Positions 48,988 through 64,000 of a DNA stretch of 64,000 nucleotides are shown piece by piece. The DNA lies in the NCBI GenBank assembly GCA_018857735.1, contig JABMCL010001079.1:506001-570000 (forward strand). The letters are read 5' to 3'. Made by a program: the position numbers and the translations under genes. The DNA comes from Alviniconcha marisindica. Taxonomy: Eukaryota; Mollusca; Gastropoda; Provannidae. The notes under the pieces were generated by a model. That model saw only the letters and a list, made by a program, of their open reading frames with translations. It did no database searches and had not been told where the DNA came from. Every line of letters starts with the position of its first letter. The first letter of the stretch is position 1.

Positions 48988-49934
48988 GAGAGAGTGCGAG
49001 AGTGATGCTGTTCGATATGAAAGGATTTTGTTTTGCTTTTGTTGTTTGCTTGTTCTCAGAAGACACACCTTCTTTGTGTGCCTGTGTGTAAATGGTGGGT
49101 GCAAGCGCAGAGAAATGCGGTGCAGAACGGCTAGGGGTGTTGTTTGTTTGTTTGTTGTTTTGTAGAGCTACTGTTCCTTTTTCTGTTGCTCAGTTCATTT
49201 TTCTCTCTTCTTTTTTTTCTTTTTCTTTTTTTGCTCTCTCTCTCTCTTTCTTTTTTTCTTTTTCTTTGTGTCTTTTCTGAGGGTTGGCTGTGATAGCCTT
49301 GATATTTGTAGCTGTCGCTACATTTCATTGAGCTCAGTTACAAAAAAGAAAAAGAAGGAAAAAGGAAGTACGTGTGGGGGGGGAGGGGGGGGGGGGTAAT
49401 TAAAACTTGTCATTTCAACATCCTTGATTTTATTTATGCTGAGTTTTGTTGTGTTGTTTCCTTCCCAAAAATACTGCAGTTAGAAAAATCATGCCGGATA
49501 TCCTATTTCCGTTTTTATTCTCTCCATTAATGATTTCAGATCTGAGCTACTGACAGAGATCAAAGTATCTGGAAAGCTAAGAAGCAATTGATTTCACAGC
49601 ACATGCTTTTCGCTTCAGTATTTGAAGGAAACCAGGGAGAGGTACCTTTCGTTTTGTTGTGGAATTGCCCATAGAGTTCTCTTCGTATTATTTTCATACC
49701 TGTTCTCTTCATATTTCATACCTGTAGAGTGTGGACTTTCTCTGTTGCAATTGTGTCTGTACACAGAAGGAGGGTGTGTGTATGTGTGCGTATTTTCAGA
49801 CTGCATCATGTTAATTGTACACTTACCTATTTATACTTGTATGTGTATGCTACTATACGCTTGTACCATGATTATGTGCATGGTTAATTCACATGCGTAT
49901 GTTATCTTTCGTTTGAAAGAAGATTAAACCTGTT

Positions 49935-50510
49935 ACGGTGCAGTGCAAGGGTAATCCTGTTATTGCACTAAACCCGCTTCTTTATTCTCATCTGAGTGCG
50001 TTTGATCACGAGGGAGGGTGGGAAAGGGAAACTGCTCATGACCGTTTGTTTCTCAGCTGTTTCTGTCATTTCTTTCATTACACCAGTGTTTGCAATGCAA
50101 GAGAAATTCTCAGATTTTGTCAGATTCTTTTCAATTACTGCACTTAACCTGCGTCTTTATTATATTCTCATCTGAGTGTATTAGATCCCAAGGGAGGGTG
50201 GGAAAGGGAACTCTGCTCACGACTGTTTGATTCTCAACTGTCTTTAAGTTTAAAACAGAATGTGGTGAGAGAGGTAGGTGGGGGGAGTGCTACGCATGTA
50301 TGACTGCTTTTTTTGGACGGTGCGTAAAATCAGGTGTGATGATGGGTATGGATCCTAAGCGCACACACACTCTCACACACTCACACACACCCAAATATGG
50401 AGACAATATCAACCACAGGCTTACCACAGTTTCTGTTCGTCTTTCATTGCACTGATGTGTGTGCCATGCGAGAGACATTCTCAGATTTTGTCAGATTTTT
50501 GTCGGTTGTG
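49935..50510. repeat. ~190-bp tandem duplication (2 plus a partial copy)
   Basis: Blocks TTATTCTCATCTGAGTG, GGGAGGGTGGGAAAGGGAA and TTCTCAGATTTTGTCAGATT recur at about 190-bp spacing, with a third partial copy at 50425-50505 after a CA-rich insertion. Confidence 0.8.
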
Positions 50511-51193
50511 ATGTGAGAAGCAATGCATTTTGCTGTCTTATTTTTCTTTTTGCCTGCTCAGACTAGTGCGCTGGTTTGGCAGAAGTTCAGATATGGAGAT
50601 AGCAACATTTGCCCAGCATACATGTGGGTGTGTCTGCGTAGCTGCCTGATGTAAGACCCAGGATCCCGTCTCTGCTCTGCTGGGGTACCGTGTGTGCCCT
50701 GGTCGAGGCTTGAGTCAGGCTTGAGAAAATACATCAATTTTATTCACGTCCAAATTTCTTCATTGCATATTTCCTGTTGAATTTATTTCACACTGCTTGG
50801 AGTGCCACCGTTTACGTTTTGATGACATGCACACATTGACTACACCAACAAGCCCCCACCAGGAGAGTTTAAAAAAAATAATTGTTTACACAAGACTTAG
50901 GTGAACTGAGACTTTTCAGACTGAGGTTTTCAGACAAGGTAGCACAGTGGGCTACCTCAGGCCTCTCAAGCAAAACCTATGACATGGTAACAGCTGTGAT
51001 CAGTCTGAAGGTCACATTGAGGCATTGACAACTTTTGGGCAGAAGTTTCAAATATACACAGAGTCGTCTTCTTCTTCATCTTTATTTTTCTTCTTTTTCT
51101 TCCAGCGAGAGTTGTAGGTTCAGAGTGTTCTGATGCTTTGCTATCAGCCGTTGCTTTAACTGCTTGGTTTGTTGACTTTTGTGGGGAAAATGA

Positions 51194-51362
51194 GGATCCA
51201 AACGTATAAAAGGTTTGAAAAGAACGCTGTTTATTAGGACAAACCCCAACATGCAAAGTTTCTGAGTAATTCCCCTTATGAAGCTGCAATACAGCACTTA
51301 AACAACAGCGAAAAATGAGCTGCAGAGCTAAAGGCACTTGTCTGTTTTTAGTTGAGCTATAT
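51194..51362. mobile_element. Half copy of the foldback element
   Basis: Diverged left arm of the 25989-26354 element: GGATCCAAACGTATAAAAGG, GAAAAGAACGCT, AATTCCCCTTATGAAGCTGC, TTGAGCTAT. The right arm is missing. Confidence 0.75.
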
Positions 51363-51699
51363 TGTTTTTGTGTCCAGTGCTTGGAGAGAAAAAAAATGCT
51401 TGGTGAAAATGAAGAGTTTGTGTGATCCGTTCTGCCTCTTCTTTTGAATCCATTTCGTTGGGGTAGAATCTTTTCTCATTTAGATGCCAAATCAGTTTGC
51501 TTCACCTGAAAGCCAACAATTTCAGATGGCATCATGTCAGTGAGCTGTCAACTATTTGTCGGCCGGAAGTGATCTGAGTAAACTTTGATTTGGGCATTTG
51601 CTGCTGCTTAAAGGAGGTATCTGAAACTGAGAGAGAGAAAAAGAAGAACCTGTGTTGGATTTTACTTTTTCATACCAGGTATGGTGACCTGAACCCATT

Positions 51700-51965
51700 T
51701 TTAAGGCCACAGAATTTGAAATATATATATCCAAGTTTGTTTTCCGTTTTGAATGAGTCAGCTGAGAATTTGCTTTCCAGGTCTCGTTTTACTTTGGAAT
51801 AGCAAGGTTGTTCCATCTACATCAGTTTGTGGAAGACATGTAAGATCCAAGTTTGTTTCTGTTTTGAACGCATCAACTGAGCATTTGCTTTCCAGGTGAC
51901 AAGTCACATTTTGCTTTGAAGTAGCCAGTTTGTTCCATCTACATTCGTTTGTGGAAGCCACATTT
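51700..51965. repeat. ~120-bp tandem duplication
   Basis: Two diverged copies share CCAAGTTTGTTT, ATTTGCTTTCCAGGT and GTTCCATCTACAT + CGTTTGTGGAAG. Confidence 0.85.
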
Positions 51966-52854
51966 TTGTCCCTGGACCAGGAGGTCACTGCAGCATTCAG
52001 TGAACTAGGCAGATTTTTAAACCACAATTGGAATAGTTTTGCCTTGATTTTTGTGCTCTCAGAATATTGTGGAGAACTTGAACCATATGCAGGATGCTGT
52101 GGGAGGAGGCTTCCTGATGAGTGAAGTGTATTATTTGGCGTGAGTTGTAGTTACTGTGAGGTGTGCGAGGGAATTGTGTTGTGCCTATTTGCATTGAAAT
52201 TTGGTTGAGATCATGTCAATTTGGATAATTGGGCGTGCAGTTGTCAAAACTTACACATTCATGTACATTGTGGTTATTATATTATTTCCTTGTTTGCAAC
52301 TTTGAGAGCTGTATTCAAGTGTCAAGGTTGTCTTTCTAATCTGATGCATGTCGAATTGTGTTGTACGCAGACTGTCGTGGACATGACGTGCAGTGTCCAA
52401 TGTTAATAGAGTATGCAGTTGCCTATCTATTCAGAACACATTTGGCTTGTGCAGTGTTCTTTGTGCTGTTGCCCCCTCATCCTAGAACCATAGGGAGCAG
52501 CCGTTGCGCATCAACGGCGACGGTGCCAGGATTGGCCACAGCTGCCCCTCTCTCTTGCTCAACACCACTGCGCCGTGCATCAAGGCAGGAACACGTTAAT
52601 AATGTAAATGGCATCAGCAGTAGCAGGGTGACTGTATCACAGCATTAACGTAGAGTAGTTCTGCTTGCTTGCTGGTGGTGTTCAAAACAGCTTGGTAATT
52701 TTCAACGGCAATGTCACAACAGCTTGTGCTGGTGGTCTTAGTGTTTATCAGTTTCCTTTGTGAAGGAGATATATTCAGTAGCTCATATTCAGTAGCTCAT
52801 ATATATGTGTACTGTTCTTGGTGTTCATTTTTCATTTCATGGCTGTTACGCTAC

Positions 52855-53620
52855 ATTAGCAAAGGTCCTGAAGTCAGAAGTGATCACAGCTGCTGTAAGA
52901 GTTCTTGAAGTCGGGTCTTCGTCACTGGTATACTATGTTAGTGACAGTTTTGAAAAGAGAGGTTTTCACAGTTGCTGCGTTGTTTTAGTGAAAGTTCTGA
53001 AGGGAGAAGTTTTCACAGTTACCGTGCTGTTACTGAAGGTCTTTAAGGAGTGTTCACAGTTGCTGTGCTGTTAGTGAAGATCTTTAACTAGATTAAGGGA
53101 GCGTTCACGCTTGCTGTATTGTGTAAGGGAAGAGCTTAAAGGGTTAGTTAGTTAGTTAGTGCTTGGAGTTTAGTGTCCCATCAGCTGCATGATCAGGTCA
53201 CCTCAGGACGAATCTTGAAGGGAGAAGTTACCACATTGGCCGTACTATGTTAGTGAAGCTCTTCTAGGTTTCAACAGTTGCTTTGCTACATTAGCGATGT
53301 TCTTGAAGTCAGACGTTTTCGCAGCTGTTGGTATAGTAGCGAAGCCAGAAGTTTTCCAAGTTGCTGTTGTGGTAGTGAAAGGTCTTGAAGTCAGAAATTT
53401 TCAGTCACAGTTGCTTGTTGTGGTAGTGAAAGGTCCTGAAGTCAGAAGTTTTCAGTCACAGTTGCTTGTTGTGCTAGTGAAAGGTCTTGAAGTCAGAAGT
53501 TTTCAGTCACAGTTGCTTGTTGTGCTAGTGAAAGGTCTTGAAGTTTTCACAGATGCAGGGCTACATTAGTGAAAACCTTACAGTCAGAATTTCCACAGTT
53601 GCTGTTGCATGTTAGCGAAG
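52855..53620. repeat. GTGAAAGGTCTTGAAGTCAG minisatellite
   Basis: Degenerate at the left, homogeneous (~51-bp units, about four) at 53360-53560: GTGAAAGGTCTTGAAGTCAG + AAGTTTTCAGTCACAGTTGC + TTGTTGT. A TTAGTTAGTTAG run at 53145 starts a SINE-like fragment (GTTTAGTGTCCCATCAGC). Confidence 0.85.
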
Positions 53621-53991
53621 GTAGTGCAGTCAGGGTGTGGCAGGTTGAATAGTTCAGACACGCTAGTTTGGTAGTTCTCCAGCACAGGGCAGCTTTTTGT
53701 CGTGTCTTGGGTTAATGTAGCGACCACTGTACAGATTGCGTTTGTTCCTGTGATAAGTTTCCATGCATAACAACGGTTTTAAGTGGAAGTAAGAATATGG
53801 ATTAACCCATGCACAGGAGATGAATAAGATTCAATATGTAATTCTGTATCCTACCCCGAGAGAGAAATGTGAAATTTCTATTCAAAGTGTCTGTCTCCTT
53901 AAAAAAGAAAAGAAAATGCCTTGGCTTTCTTCTTCTTGCCATGTCATTTGTAACTCTGAAGTATACTATGTCTTGTTTTCACAAGATTAAA

Positions 53992-55021
53992 CCTACTTAA
54001 TTTGCAGTTTCCGTTTGAACCTTCTTGATGTACGGACGTTAAGGGGTGAATGAAAAATGATTGCAGCGTCAGTGTGCGTGTCATTCTTTATTCTTTCTTT
54101 TTTTCGTTGCTTTTTTGACTGGCATTTAAAAAATCCGAAAAAACACACACATCAACTACTGACCAGTGACCCAGGCCAGCTGTTCTGATAACCTCAACAT
54201 TGCTATTTTCTAGGACACCATCATGCATTTTCAACCGTTAGACAATATAATACAGCTGTTATGGGTCAAGTTCAGCATAGTTCAGGAGCTGTGTGAGAGT
54301 CGAGGTGGCCGTCCTGGGCTGTCCGTCCTAACGAGCCTTCTGGCTTCCGTGGACGTAAAGAATTATTGAACCGTGCTTCGGCATTGGTCACAGCTTGTCC
54401 CTAATATGTCAACTGACATCTGAGGACATTAAGCATCACTTCATCATCAAGTTCAGCTGGAAGTGATGAGGGGCAGTGCCTGTGATAATCTGCCATACAG
54501 ACAATCAGCCAGCATCCGCTCACGGCTGGTCAGATGTAGTCTTCAATATTTTGCTCGGGGTGGTCTTTTCCGAACACCACAGGTCCCCAGATCATTCAGT
54601 GCATTGAGAAAAGGACCCAGTGTTGCACAATGAGAAGTTATATAAGAATAATAATAACAATCATTTCTAAAGTGCAAATTCTTGAAAAGACCTCAGCGTT
54701 ATACAAAGAACATGATGGGAGGCAGGGGAGTTGGTTAATGTGTATATGTACATATTTTTTACACCAAGTCGCACACACACACACACACACACACACATCA
54801 AATTGAATGGGGCTGAGTTAGAGTGATGCAGGCAGAAGAAAGTGGACTTGAAAGTAGTGTTTGTTGCAGCATTTCTAATGTGTAGTGGCAGCAAGAAAGT
54901 AAGTTTTGATGTTTCTGTCTTCATCTCAGCTCTGCCTATTGGACAAAACTTGGTGTGCAAAGCTAACAGAAGTGTAACTGATCTGAACTTCTAGTGCGCT
55001 GAGCCATCGCACACGCGCACA

Positions 55022-55053
<32 letters not shown>

Positions 55054-57440
55054 TGCATACACAGGCACGTACGTACACACGCATGCACACACACACACAC
55101 ATGCATACGCATGTATACAGTTTCTCAGACAAGACACTGTGAAGGGCAAGAGGCTTTATTGGACAAAAAAAGTGGACCACGCATATTTGCTCTGTGCCAT
55201 CTTCCTGCAACACCTGACGGTTCTGATTTCAGCACAGCACGTTTTCTGCTTGCTGGTTTCGCACAGTGTTTGGCTACCATCAAACACCATTGGCATTGCA
55301 CACTGTCTTACCACCACCACCCGTAAGAACATCTACTGTCTGTCGGTACAGTAAGTTAAATATACACAACCAGCATGAGGACAAGTTTGAAAACCAGGGC
55401 AAATGTACAGGCTTATTGCACTTTCCGACGTTCAGGCTAAGGACGCTCCCATTATTATCACAGAGTATAACTGTAGTAGGTCAAGTCATCACCAGTCCTT
55501 CGGATAAATCCATCACTCAGCCATATGTACAACTAGGAGAACTGAAAACCACACTCACACTGGACGCTAAATGCTTACTCCAAGTCCGACACTTAAGAAC
55601 ACGTTACACACAGACAGATTGCCTGGGGGACGGATTTCACTGCACCAAACGGTAAAGTGAACGTTGCGCTGCTAATTTCTTCTTTTTTCCACATGGTTTC
55701 CACACACTATCGCCTAGATAATTAACCCCTGCTTGGGCAACAACTGAATCGTGATGAAAATAAATCACTGATAAGCAGAAAGAGAAGTAACGTATGCTAA
55801 AGAAACTGCAACTGTTCTTTCCTAAACAACTAAAACCACAATTGCCAGCTCAATAATTATAATATTCACATATGATATAATGTACAGGTAAAATTCGCAT
55901 CTTATGGAGTAAAATAAAATGTTATTCAAACCAGAACGTTTATGAATAAATAGAGTTGCAGTTTGCAGCTTTCACTGTTTTTTTTTTTGCTGCCACAAAC
56001 AGACACATTTCAGTTCCACTTCAAAACATAGCTGATCTAGTCAAAGTTCATATGAAGTACATACTGTTAAATTTGATTTCAACAATTAACACCTTAAACC
56101 TTTTTTGTGTGTTTAAAAAAAAAAGTTTTAATATGTGCATTTTGTTACATGCATGCTGAGGGTGTACAAACTGCACTGGCACATACGCTGAAGTGAAGTG
56201 AAACAAATGCCACATCATGGAAAAACAAAACAAAAACAACTAGACCTACTTTCGTTAATCCACATGCACTGGTGGAATATCATAATTATGTACTCCACTT
56301 GATTTCTCAGTACAGTAAACAAAGACTGAGCTTCATGCATGCAAACAAGATGACGAAAGCACTGCTGGTACAGCGGAAGTGTTCACAAATGGCTTGTGAA
56401 ATCGAAACATCGCAGACGATGATAGAGGACAGGTATACAGTCCCAGTCACACACTGTTACATCACACGGCAGTCAGCGCTTGGTCCGTCACTGAAAGCAC
56501 CAACATAAAAACCAATCAGAATAAAGAAAAATGTCAGATGATATTTGTTTTGCTTTAGTTTTAGTTTTTTGGTAGCACTGCACTAATACTATTTAAAAAA
56601 TGAAAGAAATAAAGTCTGATATATATAAATGGTCACCTGAATTTGAACTACAAAAATCAGTGTGAAAAACTTGGGCCTACACAATTGAATACAAAGCATG
56701 CTTTTACAGACATTTCAAAGAAATTCATCGAACTGCTATCGACAAAATGGGTCATGCGATCTCTAAAAACAAAGCTGTGAAATGGCCCAAACTGATGTAT
56801 TGAAAGTGAGTACTGTCTTTCTAAATGGCACAAGGGATATTTTCATTAATTCATCATTACCTCTGCAACTAAATGCAGGCATCTGCCTGCTTTTATTGCT
56901 TACATCTAATAACTACCAAACTGAGTAGTGAAAATATAAATCTGCATTTAATTTACGTTCATATTGTTAACTGTAATGACAAAAATGTCAACCCCAAATC
57001 TGCTGAGCTACACAATTAAGTCTTGCACATGTATGATGCAGAATGTGAAAATTTAACTTTTCTTCAGGTGATCAATGGAAAAACTTATATTTTTTAAAAT
57101 TTAAGATGTAGTGGTTTTCAAAGATGCTCCCCTCTTACAAATAATTAGAATAATACTGTAATGATGATTTTTAAGCTTAGTAATTATGCAGCATAAAAAC
57201 TATTTAACTCCCCCCCCCCCCCCCCACCCCCCTCCTGGAAAAAAAACTCAAAAATCCCCCCCCCCCCCCCACCCCCCCCAAAAAAACAACAACAACAACA
57301 CAAAACACACAACATTGAAACAAACAAACTTTTTGAATACAGAACACAACATGTAAAAGGTCGCCAACTTTGGGTGCAGCCCAGTGTACAAAAGCATGCA
57401 AGCCAGCCAGGAAAAGGTCTTTTATTCACCAACACACAAA
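53992..57440. other. Intergenic region between TOM1L2 and the kinase gene
   Basis: A dispersed-repeat copy at ~54275-54365 (see that entry), CA tracts at 54772-54797 and 55018-55105, and C-homopolymers at ~57211-57285. The stretch 55110-55330 is higher in GC than its surroundings but shows no recognisable coding match. Otherwise AT-rich with nothing supported. Confidence 0.45.
54275..54365 (-). mobile_element. Dispersed repeat copy (reverse orientation)
   Basis: Contains AGCTGTGTGAGAGTCGAGGT + GGCCGTCCTGGGCTGTCCGT and ends ...CCGTGGACGTAAAG. This is the reverse complement of sequence at 61110-61200, 61220-61305 and, in part, 61795-61860. Four copies in the window show a dispersed family, probably SINE-type. 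Confidence 0.65.
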
Positions 57441-57666
57441 ATTATTAAATATTTCCAATGGGAAGTATAAAACTTCCCTAAAGACCCCCCCCCACCCCCC
57501 CCTCCCCAACAACAACAAAATAACAACAACGAACAAACAAAACAACAACTAAAACCAGGAACAGAGAGAGAAAACACCACACTTCATCCAGAAAGATTTG
57601 GATTAGCCTCATGCAGCTGTATGTACCCGTCCACAGAGTGTCATCACACGGGTCTGCAGTTCTGTC
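57441..57666. other. Kinase gene 3' UTR (probable)
   Basis: Sequence downstream of the tail stop codon on -. It includes C-homopolymers (57486-57505) and an AATAAA on - (TTTATT near 57420-57425) that could end the transcript. Confidence 0.4.
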
Positions 57667-63326
<5,660 letters not shown>

Positions 63327-63773
63327 CTGTCTCACGTCTGAGGCCTAGAAGAACGGCGGTGCTGCGCTACGGTACAGTGATGTCCGCGACACAAACTCTA
63401 ACGAATACCCAGAGAAACAAGAATCAACGCGCGGTCCCTTGCGTGAATTGGCGCTCGAAGGACGTTACACAAGCACGACGACAAAGACCCGAGTTTGCCT
63501 TGTTTGTTGTTACGCTTGTCTGGCATCTTTCGAACGCTAATTACCCCCCCTCCTCCCCCCCCCCCCCCCCCCCCCCGCCCTGGGTGTTGATTCTGCACAA
63601 GCACTCTTGGCCTCGTTCTGTTTCAGATTCCAGAGAAACAAGCCCTCTCACCTGATGCCAAGAAGAATGGTGATACAGCGTTACGATCACAATGTCTCTT
63701 AAAAACAGAACACCTATACCTAGAGAAATCAGCCCACCCACGAAACAAAACAATAAGAAAACGAAAAGCAAAA

Positions 63774-63849
<76 letters not shown>

Positions 63850-64000
63850 GAAGAAGAAGAAGAAATATATCACCCACAAAGCGAAACATTTAAAACTGCT
63901 TAAAAACTAAAGCATTCAGGCTGGTATTTCCGGGTCAGAACACTCTGGATTAGCTTGGTTGCAATGACTGTACATTGTATTTTATGCAAACAAACAAACA
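63327..64000. repeat. Kinase-gene intron, right edge
   Basis: C-homopolymer at 63546-63577 and (GA)n at 63776-63842. No upstream kinase exon (N-lobe) is seen before the window ends. Confidence 0.7.

Larger units (their letters stand above)
48988..53991 (+). other. TOM1L2 3' UTR and downstream region
   Basis: No coding sequence recognised. ATTAAA-type poly(A) signals lie at 49923-49928 and 53986-53991, both in the context AAGATTAAACC, so a short or a very long 3' UTR is possible. The region holds a G-homopolymer (49376-49397) and several duplications listed separately. Confidence 0.4.

Noticed and set aside
52358..52648. 96-codon open frame downstream of TOM1L2
   Set aside because: No recognisable domain, no splice partners and compositionally like its surroundings.
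55110..55655. Possible gene in the TOM1L2-kinase intergenic region
   Set aside because: Overlapping short frames with no recognisable motif; insufficient support.

Overview
The window is animal nuclear DNA. Its genes are split into short GT-AG exons separated by long AT-rich introns full of dinucleotide tracts, homopolymer C/G runs, minisatellites and small mobile elements. Nothing prokaryotic is present. The gene content, the repeat style (short dispersed tails such as GCCCTGATATAACC and TATAGCGCAGTAT, which I associate with molluscs) and an obscurin-type muscle kinase suggest a lophotrochozoan, probably a gastropod mollusc. That placement is inference.

Four protein-coding genes can be assembled exon by exon with consistent phases. 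(1) ATPAF2, the mitochondrial F1-ATPase assembly factor, runs on + from an exon at 911 to a stop at 5712; its 5' end lies outside the window. (2) DRC3 (LRRC48), a nexin-dynein regulatory complex subunit of motile cilia, is complete on - in ten coding exons from 16441 to 6751 (525 aa). (3) TOM1L2/TOM1, a VHS-GAT endosomal adaptor, is complete on + in fifteen coding exons from 17090 to 48987 (535 aa). (4) The 3' part of an obscurin/UNC-89-type kinase gene lies on - from about 63326 to 57667; it codes for a degenerate (pseudo)kinase C-lobe and a long Glu/Ala/Thr/Lys-rich tail. ATPAF2 and DRC3 are tail-to-tail, DRC3 and TOM1L2 are head-to-head over a 648-bp promoter, and TOM1L2 and the kinase gene are tail-to-tail across about 8.7 kb. 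The order and relative orientation of the first three match, from memory, human 17p11.2.

The most unusual features concern splicing. DRC3 intron 6 has the hallmarks of a minor-spliceosome (U12) AT-AC intron. Several tandem duplications have captured splice sites: a ~98-bp minisatellite copied from the donor end of DRC3 exon 7, a duplicated acceptor at DRC3 exon 8, a ~57-bp minisatellite seeded on the acceptor of a kinase exon, and a tandem duplication of an entire 76-nt kinase exon (the APE-motif exon). The kinase tail also shows an apparent +1 frameshift near 58050.

Mobile DNA includes a probable 1.24-kb solo LTR and a 1.1-kb higher-order minisatellite in TOM1L2 intron 1, a 366-bp foldback element just upstream of TOM1L2 exon 4, and a 516-bp MITE with perfect 15-bp terminal repeats in intron 8. 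The remaining open reading frames are mostly translations of CA/GT tracts, minisatellites or intron sequence and are not annotated as genes.
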